DNA of 5,992 nt from Acidobacteriaceae bacterium (GCA_003140785.1 PLKY01000307.1:22118-28109), one strand, 5' to 3'. Shown: positions 1-5,877, counted from the first letter of the stretch. The notes: generated by a model from the letters alone, not told the origin. Numbers and translations are program-made.

Positions 1-189
1 AACGGCTCGTGGGAGATGACACCGTATCCAGGCGGCGCCGTGGCTGTTCCCGCGGTAGACGTGCGCGGCTCGCGGTTGTTTCCGCTCATCAAAGTTTATC
101 GCCGGCTAACCATGGGGGAAGAAGAGGACCTGGCAAGCTTTTTCGCCATGGTCACTGAACGGCTCGGCAGCCCTGCCAAGGTGAATTGA
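1..189 (+). CDS. 3' end of an unrecognised protein-coding gene (partial)
   Basis: An open frame runs from the first base of the window to a TGA at 187-189, giving the last 62 residues of a protein whose start lies outside. Most codons end in G or C, as in the confident genes here, which supports real coding. The visible part begins NGSWEMTPYPGG, continues through a mixed hydrophobic stretch (VAVPAVDVRGSRLFPLIKVYRR), and ends with an acidic, probably helical segment (MGEEEDLASFFAMVTERLG) before a short polar tail. There is no membrane segment and no motif I can tie to a family. The gene lies 136 bases upstream of tatA on the same strand. I assign no function; coding status is likely but rests on codon pattern alone. 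Confidence 0.55.
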   Translation, partial: NGSWEMTPYPGGAVAVPAVDVRGSRLFPLIKVYRRLTMGEEEDLASFFAMVTERLGSPAKVN

Positions 190-312
190 TCCCGCAGCAT
201 TCCGGTGAGCTGTGCAACTTCCGTTCCATTGCAAGCGGCCAACCGCCCCCGCTCGGGTAGCCTTTGTGCGACAATGAACGATGTCGGAATGCGCCGGACT
301 GACGCGGCGCGT

Positions 313-318
313 GGAGGA
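313..318 (+). promoter_or_regulatory. Shine-Dalgarno site that fixes the tatA start
   Basis: GGAGGA lies 7 bases before the ATG at 326. It selects this start over an in-frame ATG at 281, which would add 15 residues (MSECAGLTRRVEDSI) ahead of the membrane helix that TatA proteins do not normally carry. Confidence 0.8.
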
Positions 319-325
319 TTCAATT

Positions 326-547
326 ATGGGCGACTTATTGCAACCATGGCACTTGATCGTGCTGGCCGTGGTGGCGTTTTTACTGTTTGGCGCCAAACGG
401 CTGCCAGAGCTGGGAAAAGGACTCGGCGAAGGATTAAAAGGCTTTAAGGAAGGCTTGAAGGGGATGACGGAACCCGCGGCGCCCACCCAGAACGCGCAAA
501 ACACCCCGCCACCGCCGCCCAACTCCACTCCGGCCGACCACAAGTAG
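326..547 (+). CDS. tatA: Sec-independent protein translocase subunit TatA (TatA/E family)
   Basis: TatA is the pore-forming subunit of the twin-arginine pathway, which moves folded proteins across the cytoplasmic membrane together with TatC (and TatB where present). The 73-residue product has the full family layout. A short N-terminus with a polar Gln (residue 6) precedes one membrane helix at about 8-21 (WHLIVLAVVAFLLF). Then come the hinge FG (21-22), the signature LPELGKGLGEGLKGFKEGLKG in an amphipathic helix (about 26-46), and a disordered Pro-rich tail with five consecutive prolines. The length is normal for a compact TatA. The start is fixed by GGAGGA 7 bases upstream. No tatC or tatB is visible nearby, so the gene stands alone in the window, as is common in Acidobacteria and many other phyla. 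It converges on the VWA gene at 708-2015. The family call is secure; TatA versus TatE/TatB rests on the short tail and the 'FG..LPELG' pattern. Confidence 0.93.
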   Translation: MGDLLQPWHLIVLAVVAFLLFGAKRLPELGKGLGEGLKGFKEGLKGMTEPAAPTQNAQNTPPPPPNSTPADHK

Positions 548-646
548 ACCTCGCAGGGTCCGCGAGGCCGGTTGGCCATCAAGGGCAAACAGCCCGGAAG
601 CGATAATCGGTAGCTCTGCCCTTGTCGTTCTGTCCATAGAAACCAA

Positions 647-674
647 AAGGCCTGGGTCATTCGACCCGGGCCTT
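647..674. terminator. Hairpin between convergent genes, probable shared terminator
   Basis: A 12-base-pair stem (AAGGCCTGGGTC / GACCCGGGCCTT, one G-T wobble) closes a 4-base ATTC loop. It sits between the tatA stop (547) and the stop of the - strand VWA gene (708). Read on the - strand the stem is followed by TTGGTTTC, a weak T-rich run, so it best serves the VWA gene. On the + strand no T run follows, so termination of tatA here is less certain. Confidence 0.7.
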
Positions 675-707
675 CGTGCCTCTCAAAAACAATCGCGATT
701 CGCCTGC

Positions 708-2015
708 TCAGGGACGCTGGTCCTCAGCCGAGGGATAATAGCCCTTCTTCGCAATCACATCCATGCCAGGCCGTTCCACGCGCACGTCGATGTTGCGGAA
801 TTTGCTGTCGTAGATCGACTCGTTAGTCGAGTAGACGAGTGTGTACTGGTTGCGGGCTTCGGTTGCGATCTTTTCGTAGCTCTTTTCAATGCCATTCAGA
901 TTCTTCTCGGAGTCGGGCTGGCCACCAGTGGTGTAGATGTACTTGACGAGCAGATTGTCGTTCATCTGGAAAGGTATGTGGAAGCGGCTCAAATAGCCCT
1001 CGCCCCAGCGTGCCGAGTCGCCCACCAACGTGCCCCACACGGCAATGTTGTTGGTTTGCAAGTAGCGCAGCACATCCCTGTAGGTCGCCTTGCTGCCGGC
1101 TTCTTTCCCATCGGAGATCACGTAAATAATGCGGCGGCGCCCCTTCGGCCGAGTCGAAAGCTCCTTCGCGGCGGCGAGAATGGCGTCGTTGAGCGTGTGA
1201 ATTTCTTTGGGAATCGTGATGACGCCGCTCCCACTTCCGGTCGACCGCCCCTCTTGAAGGTTCGGATCTGCGCAATTGCCGTTGACATGAATACTGCAAC
1301 CCGCCAAAGGCCCACTGTTGACCGGGATCAGCTCTTCGGTGCCGCTTGCCTTCGCGATGGCGAATACAGCGGGGACGCGTGCGCTCTGTGCGCCGGTGAA
1401 GCCTGTCCACTCGTGAGAGATGTGGCTGTAGGTGAAGATCGCCAGTTCGTCGTAGGGGGTCAGTGCGCCCTGAATTGCGCCCATCGATTCATTCACGCGG
1501 GCCATCACATCGGAGGTCAGGCCCTGGTCGATAACAAACGCGATCGAAAGCGGCATGGGGTCTACGGAAAAGACTTTCAGCGGCTCATATGTCCCGTTTT
1601 CAAAGACCCGGAAATCCCGCCATGTGAGGCCGGGAACCAGATTTCCCTTTGAATCTTTCACAGTGACCGGAACCTCGACGTAGGTCACATTGATGCGAAA
1701 GATATTGGCCAACTCCGCAGGCGAAGCCGTCTCTGGCGGGGTTGCCTGGATAGGCTCCTGCGCCCTGGTGGGCTGTGTGCCAGGCGTGGGCTGTTGCGTC
1801 GAGGAAGAATTGGGAGATGCGCCATCCGCGGCTGGTTCGCTTCCCGCGCCGATGCCGGGCGTAATCGGCCCGCCCACGTTGCTCAACGGAGCTTGACTCT
1901 GAGGTGCAGGGGCATCTGGAACGGGAGACTGCTGCTGGGCTGGAGCCGTTTGGATGAAAATCAGGCCCACATTCAAAACTGCGCCCAGCGCCTTTATCTT
2001 GAAACCAAGGTTCAC
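708..2015 (-). CDS. Secreted VWA-domain protein, Acidobacterial type (degenerate MIDAS)
   Basis: This is a 435-residue exported protein with a von Willebrand factor A domain, of the kind greatly expanded in Acidobacteria (TIGR03436-like); the cellular role of that family is unknown. With the GTG start at 2015, residues 1-26 form a signal peptide (basic FKIK, hydrophobic LGAVLNVGLIFI, cleavage site APA|Q) without a twin-arginine motif. Residues about 27-100 are a Pro/Gln/Ser/Thr-rich linker. The segment VTVKDSKGNLVPGLTWRDF (about 118-135) precedes the VWA core. The metal-site positions are D163-x-G165-x-T167, T274 and D302 (ISDGKE), so the first Ser of the canonical DxSxS is Gly and the second is Thr. 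C240 and C248 (CSIHVNGNC) could form a disulfide. The C-terminus (YTLVYSTNES...KKGYYP) matches the end of the paralogue at 2272-3324. The open frame could extend 65 codons to an ATG at 2210, but GGAGG 11 bases before the GTG and the well-placed signal peptide favour 2015. It is divergent from its paralogue. Family confidence is high; function is unknown. Confidence 0.88.
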   Translation of the reverse strand: MNLGFKIKALGAVLNVGLIFIQTAPAQQQSPVPDAPAPQSQAPLSNVGGPITPGIGAGSEPAADGASPNSSSTQQPTPGTQPTRAQEPIQATPPETASPAELANIFRINVTYVEVPVTVKDSKGNLVPGLTWRDFRVFENGTYEPLKVFSVDPMPLSIAFVIDQGLTSDVMARVNESMGAIQGALTPYDELAIFTYSHISHEWTGFTGAQSARVPAVFAIAKASGTEELIPVNSGPLAGCSIHVNGNCADPNLQEGRSTGSGSGVITIPKEIHTLNDAILAAAKELSTRPKGRRRIIYVISDGKEAGSKATYRDVLRYLQTNNIAVWGTLVGDSARWGEGYLSRFHIPFQMNDNLLVKYIYTTGGQPDSEKNLNGIEKSYEKIATEARNQYTLVYSTNESIYDSKFRNIDVRVERPGMDVIAKKGYYPSAEDQRP

Positions 2016-2026
2016 AGGTCTATCTT

Positions 2027-2031
2027 CCTCC
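2027..2031 (-). promoter_or_regulatory. Shine-Dalgarno site supporting a GTG start for the - strand VWA gene
   Basis: On the - strand GGAGGAAG precedes the GTG at 2015, with 11 bases between GGAGG and the start. With this start the protein begins directly with a signal peptide. An upstream ATG at 2210 would place 65 polar residues ahead of it. Confidence 0.65.
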
Positions 2032-2271
2032 AAAAACTGCGCCCGCGGGTTCCGGCTTTGCAAGCTGCTTCCAGCCGAACCGAATACCAAATTCTTTGCA
2101 ATTCGTGTCGTGTATCCCACGCCCCAAACGACCGTCTTTTCGTCGTTGAGTTGTTCCCTGGCTGCACTCGTCAGAGTATCAGACGCGCCACAGCCCCGCA
2201 GGTTGCCCATTCCACCTTGAAACGGTTGAGGTATGCTCTCTTCGTAGGCGTTTTACCGTCTATCTCATCAG

Positions 2272-3324
2272 ATGCGGATTCCTTGGTTGGCTGCTGCGCT
2301 TTTGTTGGCACTGCCGGTGTTTTCATCACCGGGCAGGGCACAGCTAGCGCCTTCGCCGGATGCGCCTCCGGTCAGCAATGCGCCCGATGCGCCGCCCGAA
2401 GATCAATCCGTCGCCACGTTCAAGATCGAGGTCAACCTGGTTGACCTGTTCTTCACGGTGAAGGATAAGAGCGGCAACCTGGTTCCCCATCTCACCCAGA
2501 ACGACTGTTCGGTTGCGGAAGACAAGGTGCCCCAGACCCTGAAGCATTTTGTAGCCGAGACCAACCAGGCGCTCACACTGGGCATTCTTCTCGATACCTC
2601 CGGGAGCCAGCAGCGGGTTTTGCCGCTCGAGCAGCAGGCGGGCAGCCAATTCCTCCAGCAAGTTCTTCGGCAGAAGGACCAGGCCTTCCTGGTTTCTTTC
2701 GATGTGAATATCGACTTGCTGCAGGACTACACGAACAGTCCTCATTTGCTGGCGCACGCAATGGATAAAGCCGAAATCAACACCGCGGGCGGCAACGGCG
2801 GCGGCGTTCCGGGACTTGGCGGTGGACCCGTGCCTGTGCACGGCTCGCCCAAAGGAACACTGCTCTATGACGCCATTTATATGGCCTCAAATCAGAAGAT
2901 GAATCAGGAAACCGGCCGCAAGGCGATGATCATCCTGACTGACGGCGAAGACGAAGGCAGCGATCACAAGATCAGCGAAGCGATTGCCGCCGCGGAGAAA
3001 AACAACGTTATGGTCTACGTGATCCTGATTGCCGACACAGGCTTTTACGGTGGCTTTGGCTACGGCTACGGCGGCTACTCTGCGGCAAAAAGAATCTCGG
3101 ATGAAACCGGCGGGCGCCTGATCAATGTGGGCAACAACGGCAACAAGCTTGAGGCTGCCTTCCAGCAGATCCAGGACGAACTGCGCACGCAGTATGTGGC
3201 CAGCTACACGCCGACCAACACCAAGCAGGACGGCACGTTCCGCCGCATCGCGGTGGAGTGCAAAGGCGACGGGATGAAGGTCCAAGTGCGCAAAGGCTAC
3301 TTCGCCCCTTCCTCGGGACAATAG
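2272..3324 (+). CDS. Secreted VWA-domain protein, Acidobacterial type (intact MIDAS)
   Basis: This is a 350-residue exported VWA protein and paralogue of the - strand gene at 708-2015. Residues 1 to about 24 are a signal peptide (MRIPWLAAALLLALPVF, cleavage near GRAQ). Residues 25-45 are a short Pro/Ala/Asp-rich linker. The Acidobacterial lead-in FTVKDKSGNLVPHLTQND is at 61-78, although the usual Phe after the final Asp is Cys79. The VWA core starts at about 100. Its metal-ion-dependent adhesion site is complete: D108-T-S110-G-S112, T196 and D224 (ILTDGEDEGSD), so divalent metal and ligand binding are plausible. Two glycine-rich insertions stand out, at 173-185 and 257-268, the latter also rich in Tyr and Phe. 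The tail YVASYTPTNT...VRKGYFAP matches the paralogue. The ATG is the only possible start, because an in-frame TAG lies at 2245-2247 with no other start codon between. No Shine-Dalgarno sequence is visible before it. The ligand and role are unknown. Confidence 0.9.
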   Translation: MRIPWLAAALLLALPVFSSPGRAQLAPSPDAPPVSNAPDAPPEDQSVATFKIEVNLVDLFFTVKDKSGNLVPHLTQNDCSVAEDKVPQTLKHFVAETNQALTLGILLDTSGSQQRVLPLEQQAGSQFLQQVLRQKDQAFLVSFDVNIDLLQDYTNSPHLLAHAMDKAEINTAGGNGGGVPGLGGGPVPVHGSPKGTLLYDAIYMASNQKMNQETGRKAMIILTDGEDEGSDHKISEAIAAAEKNNVMVYVILIADTGFYGGFGYGYGGYSAAKRISDETGGRLINVGNNGNKLEAAFQQIQDELRTQYVASYTPTNTKQDGTFRRIAVECKGDGMKVQVRKGYFAPSSGQ

Positions 3325-3671
3325 CAAAGTAAAAATTACCTCTCTTCCGCCGGCCTTTGCCGCTTGAAATAAAAAATCTACACACCTGCCTGGCCGCGAA
3401 GATATCCGCGCGCTCCTGCGGCCCAATTAATTGCTCATCGAACGATCGTGTCCGAATTAGCCGTGAGCTGGCTCTATTCAAATCAGCGGCTTGTCCCCTA
3501 GTGCCAGAACACGAGACGGCGACCATTACCTTCGTGTGTACTCCCCTCAACCTGGCATCGCGCATGCATCTAGCGGGGCATCACAACGAATACCGTTACT
3601 AATGCGCGCCAAAAATCGCGGTCGCGCAGCCGACACGACTCGTGCAGTGTATTTGCTGGAGGACCCTCCCC
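3325..3671. other. 347-base gap without a recognised gene
   Basis: Short open frames occur here on both strands, but they have no recognisable protein features, no ribosome binding site, and composition unlike the real genes. The first part is richer in A and T than the flanking genes. Two small perfect palindromes lie close together, CAATTAATTG (3424-3433) and ACGATCGT (3442-3449); they could be operator-like but may be chance. No terminator with a T run follows the VWA gene, and no convincing -35/-10 pair was found for the gene at 3672. Confidence 0.5.
3658..3662 (+). promoter_or_regulatory. Shine-Dalgarno site that fixes the start at 3672
   Basis: GGAGG lies 9 bases before the ATG at 3672. 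It overrides an in-frame ATG at 3642, which would add ten residues (MQCICWRTLP) ahead of the signal peptide. Confidence 0.75.
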
Positions 3672-4010
3672 ATGAAGTCTGCCATTCTGATTGCAGTGGC
3701 CGTCGTTATCGTTTCGAGCCTTCCGGTTGTGTTGCGCCAGACGGATGCAGCCGCCCAGGAAAACGCTACCGCGCATCCTGCCAGCACTCAAGCGGATCGA
3801 TCCGCGTTCGTGAATGCTCAGGCTCGCCCCAAAAGCGATGACGTAAGCGGCTCGGCGTCCAGCAACACCCAAAGGCCGAAGGTAAACCGCGAATCGGTGG
3901 TCAGATTCGACTCCAACTCCTCGAAAACGGGGTCTGCCAAAGCGGGAGACACCGCGGAAGCGAAGGCCAGGCGCAAGGCAAGGCCCGCCGCAATCGTTGC
4001 GACAAAATGA
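3672..4010 (+). CDS. Small secreted basic protein of unknown function
   Basis: The product has 112 residues and matches no family I recognise. It opens with a clear signal peptide: Lys2, a hydrophobic run (AILIAVAVVIVSSLPVVL, about 4-21), then a likely cleavage site at DAAA|Q near residue 28. The rest is low in hydrophobic residues and rich in Ala, Ser, Asn, Lys and Arg. It has no Cys and is probably disordered. The last 25 or so residues are strongly basic (AEAKARRKARPAA...K). GGAGG 9 bases upstream of the ATG supports expression, and most codons fit the neighbouring genes. An alternative reading is a single membrane anchor with an exposed tail. The gene appears to be its own unit, with gaps of about 350 bases on each side. 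That it is a real gene is likely; no function is proposed. Confidence 0.62.
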   Translation: MKSAILIAVAVVIVSSLPVVLRQTDAAAQENATAHPASTQADRSAFVNAQARPKSDDVSGSASSNTQRPKVNRESVVRFDSNSSKTGSAKAGDTAEAKARRKARPAAIVATK

Positions 4011-4022
4011 AGTTTCAACAAG

Positions 4023-4099
4023 CTTGGGCGTTTTCGGAGTCAAAGTATCCTACATATTCCCGATCATTATTTCTTTATTCGTCTCCGAAAATGCCCGAG
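4023..4099. repeat. Long imperfect inverted repeat with 43-base spacer
   Basis: The arms 4023-4039 and 4083-4099 pair over 17 base pairs with two G-T wobbles (core GGGCGTTTTCGGAG against CTCCGAAAATGCCC). The 43-base spacer is A/T-rich. No T run follows either arm, so it is not a standard intrinsic terminator. It could be an RNA stem in the 3' untranslated region of the gene ending at 4010, part of an unannotated RNA, or the remnant of a small mobile element. Confidence 0.6.
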
Positions 4100-4114
4100 G
4101 TAATTTACATAAAA

Positions 4115-4142
4115 GCAGGTAGGCCGTGAGAATCCTACCTGC
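4115..4142. terminator. Perfect 9-bp hairpin, possible - strand terminator or RNA stem
   Basis: GCAGGTAGG (4115-4123) and CCTACCTGC (4134-4142) pair perfectly around a 10-base loop. Read on the - strand the stem is followed by TTTTATGTAAATT, which resembles an intrinsic terminator, yet no - strand gene is seen to the right of it. On the + strand it is followed by GAAAAC with no T run. Its role is uncertain; it may act together with the inverted repeat just upstream. Confidence 0.45.
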
Positions 4143-4365
4143 GAAAACTTACACGGTTACCGAAGAAAATACCGCCTTCTCTCTTGTGCGCTTTCCGCGC
4201 CGCACTTACGGCCGCGACCTTAATTTCTCTTGAATCAGCCTCTTGACAAGATGACCGGGCGCCCCCGGCGTGTTTGGCTCAACGCTTGCGGATAGAGCGG
4301 GGTAAGTTGGCCGTGCTCCGTTCCCGCGCATAGGCGGAGATGCGGCAACGCGGATAAAACTTATG

Positions 4366-4371
4366 AAGGAG
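4366..4371 (+). promoter_or_regulatory. Shine-Dalgarno site for the gene at 4377
   Basis: AAGGAG lies 5 bases before the ATG at 4377. It matches the anti-Shine-Dalgarno sequence well and fixes the start. Confidence 0.75.
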
Positions 4372-4376
4372 TTTCT

Positions 4377-5246
4377 ATGAAAAATGCCAAAACGCTCGCG
4401 ACCGCGGTATTCGCTCTGGCGAGCCTTCCCCTGTTGGCGCAACAAGCAGGATCCACGGCGGGGTCTCAAGATCAGCAACCTAACAGCCCGCCGCCTCCCG
4501 CCACACAGGCACAGCCGCAATCCACGCTACCCCAATCCGTGCCGGCATCCTCTCCAGTAGCCGCAGCCGAGTTGAGCCCCGTGAATGGCGAGTTGGTGGA
4601 CAAGCTGGATACCAAGACTGCCAAGACCGGCGACAACGTCGTGATTAAGACAAAGTCCAACGTGAAGACCGCCGATGGCACCGAGATCCCCAAGGGATCG
4701 AAGCTGATTGGTCGCGTAACTCAGGTCAAGCCAAGCGGAGACGCGAAAGACAACTCCCAGGTCGCTCTTCAGTTTGATCGCGTCGAGTTAAAGGGCGGCC
4801 AAAATGTCGCGATCCATTCGGAAATCCAGTCCCTTTCGCCGTCTGGAAGCGATAGTTCGAGCAGTGCCCCGGACATGATGGCGGCCGCGCCCAGCGGGCC
4901 TTCGGGCCCCTCGTCCTCGGCTCCTGGCGGCAGCATGAACGGCCCTGGTGGTGCAGCGGTGCAGAGCCAGCCTCAACCTCAGATGAATGGCGGTTCTCCT
5001 TCGGCAAGCCCAGCCGCAGGACCAGCTGCTGGAACCATCGTGGCGCGAACTGGCAATATCGCCATCCGCACCACGTCGATCCCCGGCGTCTTGCTCGCAA
5101 ACAATGAACCGGGCCAGCAGGACCCGCGCATGGCCCAAGCCTCGGGCATTCTGCTCGGCGCCAAAAAAGATGTGCATCTTGACGGCGGCACCAAGGTGGT
5201 AATCGGCGTGGCGGCTGCGGCTGGAACCAATCCCGGCGGCAACTGA
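4377..5246 (+). CDS. Secreted protein with a VirB10/TrbI-like two-part core
   Basis: The product is a 289-residue exported protein of a type I associate with Acidobacteria and for which I know no assigned function. Residues 1-21 are a signal peptide (MKNAKTLATAVFALASLPLLA, cleavage LLA|Q). Residues 22-62 are a Gln/Pro/Ser-rich linker. A first beta-rich segment (about 68-155) carries VDKLDTKTAKTGDNVVIKT, then IPKGSKLIGRVTQV, then VALQFDRVELKGGQNVAIHSEIQSL. This order of a 'permitted transition' strand, 'PKGS.L.G' and 'F....L..G' recalls the VirB10/TrbI outer-membrane barrel domain of type IV secretion, although the rest of that protein and system is absent. Residues 156-215 are a Ser/Gly/Pro-rich spacer. 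A second conserved-looking block (about 219-279) contains SIPGVLL and LDGGTKVVIGV. AAGGAG lies 5 bases before the ATG, and a strong terminator follows 42 bases after the stop. Coding is near certain; the VirB10 link is inference from pattern only. Confidence 0.85.
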   Translation: MKNAKTLATAVFALASLPLLAQQAGSTAGSQDQQPNSPPPPATQAQPQSTLPQSVPASSPVAAAELSPVNGELVDKLDTKTAKTGDNVVIKTKSNVKTADGTEIPKGSKLIGRVTQVKPSGDAKDNSQVALQFDRVELKGGQNVAIHSEIQSLSPSGSDSSSSAPDMMAAAPSGPSGPSSSAPGGSMNGPGGAAVQSQPQPQMNGGSPSASPAAGPAAGTIVARTGNIAIRTTSIPGVLLANNEPGQQDPRMAQASGILLGAKKDVHLDGGTKVVIGVAAAAGTNPGGN

Positions 5247-5287
5247 CGAGCAGTTCCGAGTCGTTCAAAATCCTTTGCACGAGCGTA

Positions 5288-5322
5288 ACAGGCCGGGTAA
5301 CCACCCCGGCCTGTCCGTTTTT
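5288..5322 (+). terminator. Intrinsic terminator of the gene at 4377-5246
   Basis: A perfect 10-base-pair GC-rich stem (ACAGGCCGGG / CCCGGCCTGT) closes a 7-base loop (TAACCAC). It is followed after CCG by five T (5318-5322). It begins 42 bases after the TGA and ends this transcription unit. Confidence 0.88.
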
Positions 5323-5528
5323 CGAGGTGCGTTTCGGCGAAAAAAGCCGACTCTTGCTTCCTCTTGTTCCACGATTTTGTAGCACTTTCGGACACAGTCG
5401 TTACCTGCGTTCCGCGACACCGTAATCTGGCGCGAGGGAGGGGTTGTCGTTAATATCGGTTGCGTCGGGAAAAACTTGAGGCCATTGCAAAAGTATTTGG
5501 CCCACGCTCCCGCAACAAGGTGCCTGCC

Positions 5529-5780
5529 ATGTTGAACGATTCCGCCCTGGAAGATGGCTTCGAAATCAGCCCCCGGTTCCGCCAGACCCTCGAAGATCGC
5601 GTCACTCGCCTGGAGCGCGATGCCGATTACGACGAGGCTCAAATCTCGCGGCTCGAAAACCGCGATCACATCCGCCGGCAGATGCGCCTTGTCGCAGTGC
5701 AGCGTGCCGAAGCCCTCCGCATGCGCCTCTTTCTCGATCGCGCCAAGACACGCCTGCCACGACCGCTGATCGCGCTGTAG
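5529..5780 (+). CDS. Short charged helical protein of unknown function
   Basis: From the ATG at 5529 the product has 83 residues. It is dense in Arg, Glu, Asp and Leu (for example FRQTLEDRVTRLERDADYDE and LENRDHIRRQMRLVAVQRAEA) and is predicted by eye to be mostly alpha-helical, possibly coiled-coil. It has no membrane segment, no Cys and no known motif. Codons end in C or G with high consistency, which favours this frame over the overlapping - strand frame. A weak AAGGTG lies 6 bases before the ATG. A TTG at 5460 would add 23 residues (MRREKLEAIAKVFG...), but its only purine-rich candidate site (GGGAGGGG, near 5435-5442) is too far upstream and the codon bias is weaker there. The gene ends before the bidirectional terminator at 5838. 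It is probably a real small gene; its function is unknown. Confidence 0.55.
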   Translation: MLNDSALEDGFEISPRFRQTLEDRVTRLERDADYDEAQISRLENRDHIRRQMRLVAVQRAEALRMRLFLDRAKTRLPRPLIAL

Positions 5781-5837
5781 CAGGCAGTTATTTCGCGCTG
5801 CGAATTTGCACTGCGCGCCCACATTCGCGCTCAAATC

Positions 5838-5877
5838 AAAAAGGCCGCGCCCCCTCGTCGAGGAGCGCGGCCTTTTT
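5838..5877. terminator. Bidirectional intrinsic terminator between the small ORF and tRNA-Cys
   Basis: A 13-base-pair stem (AAAAAGGCCGCGC, 5838-5850, with GCGCGGCCTTTTT, 5865-5877) encloses a loop that itself can pair CCTC with GAGG. The T run at 5873-5877 serves the + strand gene ending at 5780. The A run at 5838-5842 becomes TTTTTGATTTG on the - strand and serves the tRNA. Confidence 0.92.

Larger units (their letters stand above)
4011..4376. other. 366-base noncoding stretch with two inverted repeats
   Basis: This stretch lies between two secreted-protein genes on the same strand. The first half is noticeably richer in A and T than the surroundings and contains the long inverted repeat at 4023-4099 and the hairpin at 4115-4142. 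The second half is GC-rich and leads to the ribosome binding site at 4366-4371. A TTGACA at 4243-4248 resembles a -35 box but has no fitting -10 box. I recognise no known riboswitch or RNA family. Confidence 0.55.

Noticed and set aside
267..275. TGCGACAAT as an extended -10 promoter for tatA
   Set aside because: It matches only partly and has no -35-like sequence at the right distance (CCCCGC there); too weak to list.
978..1652. 224-codon + strand open frame inside the VWA gene
   Set aside because: It is antisense to a well-supported VWA coding region and has no recognisable protein features.
2016..2210. N-terminal extension of the - strand VWA gene to an ATG at 2210
   Set aside because: It would place 65 polar residues in front of a clear signal peptide; the GTG at 2015 has GGAGG upstream and starts the signal peptide directly.
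2217..2237. TTGAAA and TATGCT as a promoter for the + strand VWA gene
   Set aside because: The spacer is only 9 bases, far shorter than a sigma-70 promoter allows.
3350..3366. CGGC-CTTT-GCCG hairpin as a terminator of the + strand VWA gene
   Set aside because: The stem is only four base pairs and is followed by A-rich rather than T-rich sequence.
3424..3449. Adjacent palindromes CAATTAATTG and ACGATCGT as an operator
   Set aside because: Both are short, differ in sequence, and have no nearby promoter; chance is a sufficient explanation.
4243..4248. TTGACA as a -35 promoter box for the gene at 4377
   Set aside because: No -10-like hexamer occurs 16-18 bases downstream; the sequence there is GC-rich.
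5265..5834. 189-codon open frame on the - strand
   Set aside because: It runs through the strong terminator at 5288-5322, and the + strand frame has better codon bias; it looks like a shadow.
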